A DNA stretch of 64,000 bases from an uncultured Bryobacteraceae bacterium (GTDB taxonomy: Bacteria > Acidobacteriota > Terriglobia > Bryobacterales > Bryobacteraceae): positions 186,001 through 250,000 of the forward strand of contig CALDSU010000013.1 of the NCBI GenBank assembly GCA_937924525.1, read 5' to 3'. Below are positions 9,599 through 17,862 of the stretch, one piece after another. Each line of letters begins with the position of its first letter. Position 1 is the first letter of the stretch. The notes under the pieces are model-generated. The model had not been told where the DNA came from, made no database searches, and saw only the letters and a program-made list of their open reading frames with translations. The position numbers and the translations under genes are program-made.

Positions 9599-10717
9599 AT
9601 GCCGAACAACTCCGTTTCCCGTCGTTCGCTGATGCGGGCGGCCGCCGCGGCGGCCGCGCCCGTAGCCGCCGCGCAGACAGCGGCGGGAACGCGCCAACCA
9701 CAGGCGGTCTCCCCATTCGCCCAGGTGGTCGCGCCGCGCGCCGGCGAGCCGCTCACCATGGTGACTCAATACGCTTTCGAGCCGCACGAGGTCGCGCGGA
9801 TCCAGGCGGCCGGGGCCGTGCCGGTGCGGATCGAGATCTGCAAGTCGCCCGCCGAGTTCCGCGAAAAGCTGCGGGACGCCGAGGCGGTCTACGGTGGATT
9901 GAGTGGCGCCGACCTCGACTTTGCGCCCAAGCTGAAGTGGCTCCAGGCGGGCGGCGCTGGCGTCGAAGGACTTGATCCGCGCATCCGGCAGAGCCCGGTC
10001 GTCGTCACGAACTGCGCGCGGACCTTCGCGCCGGGCATCTCCGAAACGGCCATGGGCCTGTTGCTGGCGCTGACGCGCGGCCTGGTGAAGCACTACCTGC
10101 CGCAGTTCTACCTGAAGAAAACCAACCACCCGGTGGGTACGCCCAAGTCGGATCACCACGTCGAACTCGCCGGCAAGACGATGGGCATCGTCGGTCTGGG
10201 CGGCATCGGCAGCGCCATCGCCCGCCGGGCCTATTTCGGCTTCGACATGCGGATCCTCGCGACGGACGCCAAGCCGCTGCCCAAGCCGGAGTACGTGGCG
10301 GAATTGCACGACCCAGGTTTCTTTCCGCGGATGGTCCCGCAGGTGGACGTGCTGGTGGCGGCCGCGCCCTCGACGCCGCTCACACGCGGCATGTTCGATG
10401 AGCAAGTCTTCCGCCAGATGAAGCGGACGGCATATTTTCTGGCCATGTCCCGGGGCGATCTGTTTGACGACCAGGGGCTGGTGAAGGCTCTGCGCGAGGG
10501 CTGGATCGCCGGGGCGGGATTGGATGTGTTCCCGAAGGAGCCCGTGCCGCCCGGCCATCCGATCTTCGACTGCGACAACGTGATTCTCTCGGCCCACACT
10601 TCCGGCTGGAGTCCGGATCGCCAGGAGCGTTTGATTGCGCTCATCGCCGAAAACGTCCGCCGGTATACGAGCGGATTGCCGTTGATGAACGTGGTGGACA
10701 AGGAGCGGGGGTATTAG
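9599..10717 (+). CDS. Tat-exported D-2-hydroxyacid dehydrogenase family protein
   Basis: After a twin-arginine leader (SRRSLMRAAAAAA) comes a D-isomer-specific 2-hydroxyacid dehydrogenase: substrate-domain start, then the NAD-binding GIVGLGGIGSAIAR, and the catalytic Arg in MSRGDLFDD, Glu in FPKEPVPPGHP and His in LSAHTSGW. The catalytic triad is complete. The family reduces 2-keto acids to D-2-hydroxy acids in the cytoplasm, so a secretion signal is unexpected and raises the question of an NAD(P) source. ATG 9599 gives the complete Tat signal; earlier in-frame sequence is not protein-like. The 210 bases before it hold no gene I can support. Confidence 0.83.
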   Translation: MPNNSVSRRSLMRAAAAAAAPVAAAQTAAGTRQPQAVSPFAQVVAPRAGEPLTMVTQYAFEPHEVARIQAAGAVPVRIEICKSPAEFREKLRDAEAVYGGLSGADLDFAPKLKWLQAGGAGVEGLDPRIRQSPVVVTNCARTFAPGISETAMGLLLALTRGLVKHYLPQFYLKKTNHPVGTPKSDHHVELAGKTMGIVGLGGIGSAIARRAYFGFDMRILATDAKPLPKPEYVAELHDPGFFPRMVPQVDVLVAAAPSTPLTRGMFDEQVFRQMKRTAYFLAMSRGDLFDDQGLVKALREGWIAGAGLDVFPKEPVPPGHPIFDCDNVILSAHTSGWSPDRQERLIALIAENVRRYTSGLPLMNVVDKERGY

Positions 10718-10753
10718 TTCGCGTTTCGTCCGGGTCAGGCGGGCATCCGGACC

Positions 10754-10783
10754 TTGCCAAGCGAGTCTTCGCCCCGGTACACT
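10754..10783 (+). promoter_or_regulatory. Promoter of tRNA-Arg(ACG)
   Basis: TTGCCA (10754-10759) and TACACT (10778-10783) are 18 bases apart and match the sigma-70 -35 and -10 consensus at 5 and 4 of 6 positions. The tRNA begins 9 bases after the -10 box, where transcription would be expected to start. Confidence 0.55.
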
Positions 10784-10792
10784 ACAAGTGTT

Positions 10793-10869
10793 GCGCCCGT
10801 AGCTCAGTTGGATAGAGCGTCTGGCTACGAACCAGAAGGTCGGGTGTTCGAATCACTCCGGGCGCACCA
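10793..10869 (+). tRNA. tRNA-Arg (anticodon ACG)
   Basis: A full cloverleaf can be folded: acceptor GCGCCCG pairs with CGGGCGC, D-stem GCTC/GAGC, anticodon stem TCTGG/CCAGA with loop CTACGAA, T-loop TTCGAAT, discriminator A and an encoded CCA at 10867-10869. The ACG anticodon, with A34 normally edited to inosine, reads CGU/CGC/CGA arginine codons. The following 250 bases up to the next gene show nothing I can name. Confidence 0.95.
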
Positions 10870-11120
10870 TCCTCTGGAAACGGCCATCTTCCACCCGCCA
10901 CGTTTTTACGCCCGGGCCGTTGGCGTTCGAATCCGCCTCGCGGGACGCTTTCACCGCCGCGACGACTGTGGTACACCCGAAGCAGGTGGTCTGCTGGACC
11001 CGGAAGTCCGGGCAGCGGCGAGCGGCGCTTGCGGAAACGTCGCTGTTCGGCATAAGATAAAGCACCTTCGCCACCTTCGGGCGGCGGAGGGACCGCCGGA
11101 CCACTTGGGAGTTTGGGTTT

Positions 11121-12347
11121 GTGTTGATTCATAGCAGTTTGTTTCAGCGACGTTGGATCGTGGTTGTCGCCTCTCTTCTTCCGGTCACCGGATTGGGCCA
11201 ATCCCTGATGCCGACCGCAGGCGCGGGGGGGTTCGTCCGGATCTTCGGCACCGATTCGGCGGTGTTGGAAGCACGGGAGCCCCGCAAGGACCTGCCCTGC
11301 ACGGTCACGCCGACGAAGCCTTTCTTGGGTTTCGATCTGCGGTTTCATGCCGGTTACGACATCAGCATTCCGCTGCGGGAACTGGCCGGCGTGGACGACC
11401 TGCTCACCATCATCTTCCGGGTCACGCCCGCGGCGGACGGCGGAGTTCCGGTGTATTTTTCCCAGAAGGTGCGGGTTCCGGCCATCGATGATGACGCCAA
11501 GGGGAGCGCCTTACTGCAAGGGTCCTTCGACCTTGGGGAAGGCAAGTATCAGGTGGACCTGCTGGTGCGGGACCGGTCCGAGCGCGTGTGTTCGCATTAT
11601 TGGGAAACCGAGGCGACGCTGCCGGCCAAGGACCGGGATTTGGCCATGAACATCGCGCCCCACACCGCCGAGGCTGCCGACAAGGAACCGTTCAAGGAAG
11701 AGCCCCCTGTGGACCGCACCGCCAGCGACCCGCTCAAGGTCAAGGTGCTGATCAACTTTGCGCCGCAGAACGCCCAGGCAGCTACGTTGCAGCCCACCGA
11801 CACCAACGCCTTGATTTCGATCCTCCGGAACATCGCGCGGGAACCCCGGATCGGCGCTTTCTCGCTGGTCGCGTTCAACATGCAAGAACAACGCGTGCTC
11901 TACCGGCAGGACGAGGCGCCCTACATCGACTTCCCGACCCTGGGAGACGCCGTGGAGAACGTCAAACTCGGCGTGGTCGACGTGAGCAAGCTGGGGGAGA
12001 AAAATTCGGAGACTGCCTTCCTCACCGATCTGATCACGAAGGAATTGCAAAGCTCGGAGCGCACCGACGCGATCATCTTCGCGGGACCGAAGGTGATGCT
12101 GGATCAGCCGGTGCCGGAGGAGGCGCTGCGGCAGATGGGGAAACCGGACTTTCCAGTGTTCTACATGAACTATAACTTCAACCCGCAGACGAATCCCTGG
12201 CGGGACGCCATCGGCAACACGGTGCGGTTCTTCAAGGGGCAGGAATTCACCATCAGCCGTCCGCGGGACCTGTGGTTCGCCTGGACCCAAATCATGAACC
12301 GCATAGTAAGATTAAAGGAGAGGGTTAGCGAATCGGCATCTCGTTAA
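11121..12347 (+). CDS. Secreted hypothetical protein, possibly VWA-like
   Basis: The 408-residue product starts with a signal peptide (ATG-less; GTG 11121, h-region WIVVVASLLPVTGL). I do not recognise the family with certainty. The middle (residues 50-190) looks like an extracellular beta domain, and the C-terminal half (KVKVLINFAPQNA onward, with ERTDAIIFAGPKV) has the alternating strand-helix texture of von Willebrand A-related proteins that are numerous in acidobacteria, but no MIDAS DxSxS motif is visible. It is followed 11 bases later by another exported protein, so the two may be co-transcribed. Confidence 0.7.
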   Translation: MLIHSSLFQRRWIVVVASLLPVTGLGQSLMPTAGAGGFVRIFGTDSAVLEAREPRKDLPCTVTPTKPFLGFDLRFHAGYDISIPLRELAGVDDLLTIIFRVTPAADGGVPVYFSQKVRVPAIDDDAKGSALLQGSFDLGEGKYQVDLLVRDRSERVCSHYWETEATLPAKDRDLAMNIAPHTAEAADKEPFKEEPPVDRTASDPLKVKVLINFAPQNAQAATLQPTDTNALISILRNIAREPRIGAFSLVAFNMQEQRVLYRQDEAPYIDFPTLGDAVENVKLGVVDVSKLGEKNSETAFLTDLITKELQSSERTDAIIFAGPKVMLDQPVPEEALRQMGKPDFPVFYMNYNFNPQTNPWRDAIGNTVRFFKGQEFTISRPRDLWFAWTQIMNRIVRLKERVSESASR

Positions 12348-12358
12348 GGCGAATCGCC

Positions 12359-12931
12359 ATGAAAGCGGTCATCGTTCCTTTGTCCGCGTGGATTGCGCTC
12401 AGCGCGTGGGCGCAGCAGCCCTTGTTGGAAAGCGACAGCCTGGCGCCTTACGTGCCTACTCCGCAGGAAGTGGTGGAACGCATGCTGGAAGCAGCGCACC
12501 TGCGGCCCGGCGAAACCGTGTACGATCTCGGTTGCGGCGACGGGCGCGTGGTCATCACCGCGGCCCAGAAGTTTAAGGCCAAAGCGGTGGGCGTCGAGAT
12601 CAAGGATTTCCTGGTGCGCTCCACCAGCCGCAAGGTGCAGGCGCTAGGCTTGACCGAGTCGGTGCAGATCGTGCATGGCAACGCCCTGAAAACGGACCTC
12701 AGCAAAGCCGACGTGGTGACGATGTACCTGCTCACGCGTTCCAATGACCTGCTGCGTCCGAACTTCGAGAAATGGTTGAAGCCGGGCGCGCGCGTCGTCT
12801 CTTACGAATATCCCGTGCGGGGCTGGGAACCGGTGCGCACCGAGGTGGTGGAAATCCAAAAGATTGCGCACAAGATTTACGTGTACGAGATTCCGCAGAG
12901 CGTTCCCAAAGGGGCCAAGCCGGCCAAATAA
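12359..12931 (+). CDS. SAM-dependent methyltransferase with a signal peptide
   Basis: A class I methyltransferase core is clear: YDLGCGDGRVVITAA (SAM-binding motif I, residues 55-70), VGVEI (acidic ribose-binding Glu after strand 2), VQIVHGNAL (motif for adenine contact), and LLRPNFEKWLKPGARVVSYE. The first 20 residues (MKAVIVPLSAWIALSAWA, then QQ) are a textbook Sec signal with an A-W-A cleavage site. A periplasmic methyltransferase would lack SAM, so either the leader is a membrane anchor, the substrate is membrane-bound, or the true start is later. The best later Met is Met43 (the M of ERMLEAAH), which keeps the SAM core intact. It forms a tight pair with the preceding secreted protein. 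Confidence 0.8.
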   Translation: MKAVIVPLSAWIALSAWAQQPLLESDSLAPYVPTPQEVVERMLEAAHLRPGETVYDLGCGDGRVVITAAQKFKAKAVGVEIKDFLVRSTSRKVQALGLTESVQIVHGNALKTDLSKADVVTMYLLTRSNDLLRPNFEKWLKPGARVVSYEYPVRGWEPVRTEVVEIQKIAHKIYVYEIPQSVPKGAKPAK

Positions 12932-12934
12932 GGG

Positions 12935-14176
12935 TCAGCCGCGCCATTTGCCGGAGGTGAAATCCGGAAAGGCTTGCGGTGCGCCGCCAGCCTGCACGGA
13001 AGCCTCGCTCAGGGGGATGACGGCGCTCCACGCCGCCGCGTCATAGACATCCACGGGCGAAGGCCGGCCCGAGCGCACGGCTTCAAAGAAATCCCGCAGC
13101 ATGAGGTAGTCGCTGCCGCCGTGACCGGTCTTGCCGGCCTCCGCTGCATGACGACGCCACAGTTCGTGGTCGAACTCGGCGGCGTAGGGAGTCAAGGGTT
13201 CCCAGGCGTAGCGGGGCGAACGCTGCTCGATCCAGATGCGCTGCTCCCCCTCGGCGTCACGGTAGGAACCAGCCGTGCCTTGAAGAGTGAAATACGTCGT
13301 GCTGGGGTGGGGGCGGGGTGAGGACACGTCGAAGCGGATTTCGATCACCCTCTGTTTGGCCGTCCGGATCAGGCTGGTAATCGAATCGCCCCCGAACCGC
13401 CGCCCGCGGGCGGGCGAGTCCGGGGGGAACTGACGGGCCACATAGGCGTCCATGCTGGCGCTGGAGGTGGCCATGGAGACGATCGCATCCAACCGGTCGC
13501 CGCGATGAATTCCCATCCACTGCGCGACGGGGCCGAGGGCGTGGGTGGGATACCAGTTGGCGCGCCAGGAGGACAACTCGCCGCGCCAGGTCAGCTTGCC
13601 GTCGGGCGTGAAAAACAACCGGCGCACCTCGTGCACGTAACCGCACTCACCGTAAGTGAGTTCGCCGAACAAACCGGCCCGCACCAGGTTGCCGACCAGG
13701 AGATTGGTGCGGTAGTAGCAGCAGTTTTCGGCCATCATGTACACGCGGCGGGTTTGTTCGACGGTGCGGACCAGCCGCCAACAGTCGGCGAGGGTGGTGG
13801 CGGCCGCCACTTCGCTCAGGACGTGCTTGCCGGCCAGCAGCGCGTCCACCGCCATGGGCGCATGGAGCGGTTCCGGGGTCCCGATCAGCACAGCGTCCAC
13901 GTCGTTACGATCCAGCAGGCGGAGGTAGGCGCGGGCGTCTCCCGCGAAGATCGCCGGTTTGGCCTGCCCGGCCCCTTGCACGTAGTCGACGGCGCGAGCG
14001 ACCTTCGTCTCTTCCAGGTCGTTGACGGCGGTCACGGCGACGCCGGGAATCGTCAGGCAGACGCGGAGCAGGGAAGTGCCGCGGTGGCCCACGCCGATTA
14101 CGCCCAAGCGCACCGGTTGGTCCTTCCCGGCGGCAGAGGCCGCGGCCGCGCTGGCGAGAAAGAGCCTTCGGTTCAT
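12935..14176 (-). CDS. Exported Gfo/Idh/MocA oxidoreductase, GH109-like
   Basis: The 413-residue protein opens with a Tat-like leader (NRRLFLASAAAASAAG) and an NAD(P)-binding Rossmann segment (VRLGVIGVGHRGTS). Later features fit the glycoside hydrolase family 109 branch: SEVAAATTLADCWRLV (position of the family's E-V-P-A-A), MMAENCCYYR, and YPTHALGPVAQWMGI (about 225-240). GH109 enzymes cleave alpha-N-acetylgalactosamine using a tightly bound, self-regenerating NAD, which would make sense of export in folded form. GH109 assignment is inference by motif; a general sugar dehydrogenase is possible. It is divergent from the SelA-like gene, with 113 bases between the two starts. Confidence 0.8.
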   Translation of the reverse strand: MNRRLFLASAAAASAAGKDQPVRLGVIGVGHRGTSLLRVCLTIPGVAVTAVNDLEETKVARAVDYVQGAGQAKPAIFAGDARAYLRLLDRNDVDAVLIGTPEPLHAPMAVDALLAGKHVLSEVAAATTLADCWRLVRTVEQTRRVYMMAENCCYYRTNLLVGNLVRAGLFGELTYGECGYVHEVRRLFFTPDGKLTWRGELSSWRANWYPTHALGPVAQWMGIHRGDRLDAIVSMATSSASMDAYVARQFPPDSPARGRRFGGDSITSLIRTAKQRVIEIRFDVSSPRPHPSTTYFTLQGTAGSYRDAEGEQRIWIEQRSPRYAWEPLTPYAAEFDHELWRRHAAEAGKTGHGGSDYLMLRDFFEAVRSGRPSPVDVYDAAAWSAVIPLSEASVQAGGAPQAFPDFTSGKWRG

Positions 14177-14289
14177 CGCTTTTGATGCTACCTGATGCAA
14201 AAGGCGCGACGCCAAGCCCCGCCGCGCTCCGTCTCGAGTTCGGAGTACAATGGCCGAAATCAAGGCGCTGGGAGATAATCGAAAAGGCT

Positions 14290-15876
14290 ATGAAGAAACG
14301 CACCAATGGCTGGAACCGGCGGGACCTTTTCCGCGTGGGCGCGATGGCCGGCGCGGCGGGCGCGCTAGGCGCGCCGGCGGCAGGCGCCGCCAAGGCCCCG
14401 GCAGAGAACCCGTCGGTGTACACCGCGCTTGGCGTGAAGCCGTTCATCAACACGACGGCCACGCTGACCATCAACGGCGGTTCCCGCCAGCTCGACGAAG
14501 TGATCGAGGCGGTGGAAGCGGCGTCGCGTTTTCACGTCAACCTGGACGAACTTATGGAGAAGGCCGGGGAGCGCCTCTGCCAGTTGTTGCAATGCGAAGG
14601 CGCGATGGTGACCTCCGGTGCGGCGGCGGCGCTGACGCATGCGACGGCCGCCTGTCTCGCCGGGGCCGACCCCGAGGCCATGCAACAACTGCCCGATCTC
14701 ACCGGCCTCAAGGACGAAGTCGTCATGCCCACGTGGTCGCGCAACCAGTACGACCACGCGATTCGCACCCTGGGCGTGCGCATCGTCAACGTCGACACGC
14801 CCGATCAACTTGCGCAGGCTGTGAGCCGGCGCACGGCGATGATGTCGATGCTGGGGGACCGTTGGGAGAAACCTCCGGTGACGCTCGAACACCTGGCGGA
14901 GATCAGCCGGAAGACGGGAATCCCCATCCTGGTCGACGCCGCAGCCGATCCGCTGGTGATTCCGGATCCCTATCTGAAGCGGGGCGCCGCGCTGGTCGCC
15001 TACAGCGGCGGCAAGATCATCCGGGGACCCCAAACCGCGGGACTGCTGCTGGGGCGGAAGGACCTGATCCGCGCCGCTTTCCTCAATAGCGCTCCGCACC
15101 ATTCCTTCGGCCGGGCATTGAAAGTGAGCAAAGAGGAAATTGTCGGCATGGTGAAAGCCGTGGAAGTGTGGGTCACCAAGCGCAACCTCGAGGCCGAGTA
15201 CCGCGAATGGGAATCGTGGTATGCGCACATCACCCGAGAGGTTACCCGGGTGCCCGGCGTGCGGACCCGCGTGAATCCGCCCCGCCGGGGAAGCACCTTT
15301 CCGACCCTCCAGGTGGAATGGGACCCCCAACAGGTGGGCATCACCGCCGGCGAGGTCGGCGCGCAACTGCTGGGCGGAGAGCCCCGGATCATGTCGCACG
15401 CCGCGGGGGAGGGTTTTTCGTTTGTGATCCGCCCGGTCGCGCTGAAGCCGGAAGAATACAAGATCGTTGCGCAGCGCGTGCGCGAGGTGTTGGAAGCGGC
15501 CAAGGGCCGCCCTTACCAGCCGCCGAAGATCGCGCCACCGGCCGCGAATCTGGCGGGGCGCTGGGACGTGGAACTCGAGTTCGTGGTGGGCAAGGCCAGA
15601 CACCTGCTCGTTTTCGAGACGAACGAATCGCAGTTGGCGGGTACGCACATCGCCCGCCTGACCCGCGGCGATTTGAAAGGCCAGGTCAGCGGCGACCAGG
15701 TGCGCTTCACCAGCACGCTGGCTTATGAAGGCAACCGCCTCGAGTACGCCTTCCAGGGAAAGATCGAAGGCAATCGCATGTCCGGCGAGGTGGACCTGGG
15801 CGAACACGGCATCGCCCGGTGGTCGGCGGAGCGGCATCGGGGGATTCGCGTGACGCGCGATCCGTCGAGGGCTTAA
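14290..15876 (+). CDS. Tat-exported SelA/DgaE-like PLP enzyme with C-terminal extra domain
   Basis: A Tat signal (NRRDLFRVGAMAGAAGA) precedes a PLP-dependent fold of the SelA / D-glucosaminate-6-phosphate ammonia-lyase (DgaE) group: GVKPFINTTATLTINGG, EGAMVTSGAAAALTHATAA (phosphate-binding region), VDAAADP (PLP-contact Asp) and YSGGKIIRGPQTAGLL with the Schiff-base lysine. Residues from about 430 form a separate beta-rich domain (NLAGRWDVELEF to the end) like those appended to exported acidobacterial enzymes. True selenocysteine synthase is unlikely because it is exported. A -10-like TACAAT lies at 14246. It may act with the divergent GH109-like enzyme on amino sugars, which is inference. Confidence 0.8.
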   Translation: MKKRTNGWNRRDLFRVGAMAGAAGALGAPAAGAAKAPAENPSVYTALGVKPFINTTATLTINGGSRQLDEVIEAVEAASRFHVNLDELMEKAGERLCQLLQCEGAMVTSGAAAALTHATAACLAGADPEAMQQLPDLTGLKDEVVMPTWSRNQYDHAIRTLGVRIVNVDTPDQLAQAVSRRTAMMSMLGDRWEKPPVTLEHLAEISRKTGIPILVDAAADPLVIPDPYLKRGAALVAYSGGKIIRGPQTAGLLLGRKDLIRAAFLNSAPHHSFGRALKVSKEEIVGMVKAVEVWVTKRNLEAEYREWESWYAHITREVTRVPGVRTRVNPPRRGSTFPTLQVEWDPQQVGITAGEVGAQLLGGEPRIMSHAAGEGFSFVIRPVALKPEEYKIVAQRVREVLEAAKGRPYQPPKIAPPAANLAGRWDVELEFVVGKARHLLVFETNESQLAGTHIARLTRGDLKGQVSGDQVRFTSTLAYEGNRLEYAFQGKIEGNRMSGEVDLGEHGIARWSAERHRGIRVTRDPSRA

Positions 15877-15945
15877 GCCGTCCGACGGCGGTCGGGGAGC
15901 GGCGCCACTCATCTCGGAGGTTTGGGCCTCGCCGGCGGTGGTTGC

Positions 15946-15965
15946 CCCGCGCGCCTCAGCGCGGG
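15946..15965 (-). terminator. GC-rich hairpin at the end of the regulator gene
   Basis: CCCGCGC (15946-15952) and GCGCGGG (15959-15965) form a perfect 7-bp stem with a 6-base loop that carries the stop codon of the NtrC-type regulator. No T tract follows on either strand, so it may be a Rho-independent-like pause or an RNA-stabilising hairpin at the end of the operon. Confidence 0.3.
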
Positions 15966-17314
15966 ATTTCGTACTTCTTGATCTTTTCGTAGAGCGTGGA
16001 GCGGTCGATGCCCAGGACCGCGGCTGCTTCCTTGATATTGCCCTGGGTACGGTCCAGCGTAGCCACGATCGCCTGTTTCTCCAATTCCTGGAGCGTCATG
16101 TTCGGCGGCAGGACCCACTGGGAGCGGGCGCGCACGCTTTCGGCCAGGAACGCGAAGTCGTCTTCGGTGAGGATGCTGCCGCGGCAGGTGACGATGGCCC
16201 GTTCGATTGCGTTCTCCAATTCCCGCACGTTGCCCGGCCAATGGTGATCCATCAGGATGCGCATGGCGCCGTCGGTGACGCCGGTGATGTCCTTACCGAC
16301 TTCGTTGCCGATGCGCTCGATGAGATGCTCGGTGAGCAGGGGAATATCCTCGCGGCGTTCCCGCAGGGGCGGAAGAAAGATCTCGATGACGTTGAGGCGA
16401 TAATAGAGGTCCTCCCGGAAGTGGCCCTGGCGGACGGCTTCGCGCAGGTCGCGGTGGGTGGCGGCGACCACGCGCACGTCGACCGGCACCTCTTCGGAGC
16501 CGCCCACCCGGTAGAAACGCCGTTCCTGGAGGACCCGGAGCAGGTCGCCTTGCAGCTTTGGGGAGATGTCGCCGATTTCGTCGAGGAACAGCGTGCCGCC
16601 ATTGGCTAATTCGAATTTGCCCTTGGTCTGCGCGGCGGCGCCGGTGAACGCGCCTTTTTCGTAGCCGAACAGTTCGCTCTCCAGCAGTGTTTCCGCCAGG
16701 GCGGCGCAGGAGACGCTCACGAAGGGCCGGGAGGCACGGTCGCCGGAGAAGTGGATGGCGCGGGCGATCAGTTCCTTGCCCGTGCCGCTTTCCCCCCGGA
16801 TCAGCACCGTGCTGCGCAGGCTGGCGATCTCTTTGGTCAGGGCGAGAATATCCTGCATCCGGGCATTCTTGGTGATGATGTCGCGGAACTCATACTGCCG
16901 AAGCAGCCGCTTGCGGAGCAGTTCATTCTCCCGTTGCAGACGCTTCACCTTAATGATGCGCTCGACCAGCAGCGAGATTTCCTCCGGGTTGCACGGCTTC
17001 ACCATATATTCCTGCGCGCCTTCCTTCATGGCGGCGATGGCGGTGTCGACGGTGGCATAGGCGGTGATGATGATCACGGCCGTGTCCGGGTTGAGGCGGC
17101 GCAATTCCATCATGGTTTCAATGCCGTCCATGCCGCCGGGCATCTTCAGGTCCATGAAGCAGATGGCGTAGGACTTTTCGCGGGCCAGTTCCACCGCCTG
17201 TCTGCCGGAGAACGCCGTGTCGACTTTGTAACCGTCCTCGCGCAGCCAGGCGGCCATCGACTCGCACATCGCCTCTTCGTCGTCCACCACCAAGATGTTC
17301 CACAGAGTCTTCAT
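15956..17314 (-). CDS. NtrC-family sigma-54-dependent response regulator
   Basis: The domain order is receiver (1-120; phospho-acceptor D55 in CFMDLKMPG, acidic pair DDEE at 11-14, conserved K in YMVKPCNP), AAA+ sigma-54 interaction domain (GESGTGKE Walker [11 protein letters not shown] loop that contacts sigma-54, [11 protein letters not shown] Walker B) and a Fis-type helix-turn-helix ([19 protein letters not shown]). All motifs are complete, so it should activate sigma-54 promoters. Its ATG overlaps the stop of the archaemetzincin gene by 4 bases, and it is the last gene of the three-gene operon. I could not find a convincing -24/-12 site nearby, so its targets are unknown. Confidence 0.95.
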   Translation of the reverse strand: MKTLWNILVVDDEEAMCESMAAWLREDGYKVDTAFSGRQAVELAREKSYAICFMDLKMPGGMDGIETMMELRRLNPDTAVIIITAYATVDTAIAAMKEGAQEYMVKPCNPEEISLLVERIIKVKRLQRENELLRKRLLRQYEFRDIITKNARMQDILALTKEIASLRSTVLIRGESGTGKELIARAIHFSGDRASRPFVSVSCAALAETLLESELFGYEKGAFTGAAAQTKGKFELANGGTLFLDEIGDISPKLQGDLLRVLQERRFYRVGGSEEVPVDVRVVAATHRDLREAVRQGHFREDLYYRLNVIEIFLPPLRERREDIPLLTEHLIERIGNEVGKDITGVTDGAMRILMDHHWPGNVRELENAIERAIVTCRGSILTEDDFAFLAESVRARSQWVLPPNMTLQELEKQAIVATLDRTQGNIKEAAAVLGIDRSTLYEKIKKYEIPR

Positions 17315-17862
17315 ATCTCGTTTCCTCGAAATTCACGGATGCGCTCGGCCAGCGCCCGCCGGCAGCCGGCGCAGAAGGCGTCCTGTTTGAGGTCCAGTTG
17401 CTGAATGCTGGTCGCCAGGCTCATGGCGCAACTCCGGTCCGGGCAATGAATCAGCCCGAACGCGTGGCCCCCCTCGTGCAGCACTTCCGTCCGGAGGCGG
17501 CGCCGGAACACGGCGGCGTCGGCAGGCAAACCATAGAACTCCTGCCGGAGACGAGCCGCGGAAACCAACGCCGCCACACCACCCAACTGCGCCTGGCCGA
17601 AGAGAAAGGTCAGCATGGGGATGAAGATGTCGCGCTCGGTGAGCGCCACGACCTTGCCGTCGCCGGGCGAGGACCTCACCACCGCCAGCAGGAAATCGAC
17701 GGCGCGGTACTGGGCGCGGCGTTCGTCGAAGGCGCCGGGAGGTTCGGCGATGGCGGGCAGGCCAACGACCGGAAGCTGGAACTCCTGTTCCACGCACTCC
17801 AGGGCGAGGGCGAGATTCGCTTGGGAGACGTCGCCCACCGCGGCCACGTACAACCGGCTCAC
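17311..17862 (-). CDS. Archaemetzincin-type zinc metalloprotease
   Basis: The 183-residue protein carries the archaemetzincin signature almost to the letter: HEGGHAFGLIHC (H129, E130, H133, G136, C140), then C145, M147 and a C-x-x-C pair at 164/167, matching HExxHxxGx3Cx4CxM-x(16-17)-CxxC. The motif supplies a catalytic zinc, the Met-turn and a structural four-Cys zinc site. No signal peptide is seen, so it should be cytoplasmic. Both ends overlap neighbours by 4 bases (ATGA type): sensor kinase upstream, response regulator downstream. Such coupling suggests a fixed ratio and a shared job, perhaps processing a component of the signalling pathway; this is inference, and substrates of bacterial archaemetzincins are unknown to me. 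Confidence 0.9.
   Translation of the reverse strand: MSRLYVAAVGDVSQANLALALECVEQEFQLPVVGLPAIAEPPGAFDERRAQYRAVDFLLAVVRSSPGDGKVVALTERDIFIPMLTFLFGQAQLGGVAALVSAARLRQEFYGLPADAAVFRRRLRTEVLHEGGHAFGLIHCPDRSCAMSLATSIQQLDLKQDAFCAGCRRALAERIREFRGNEI

Noticed and set aside
14290-15876. Selenocysteine synthase (SelA)
   Set aside because: The PLP fold is similar, but the Tat signal, extra C-terminal domain and absence of other Sec genes argue for the DgaE-like side.
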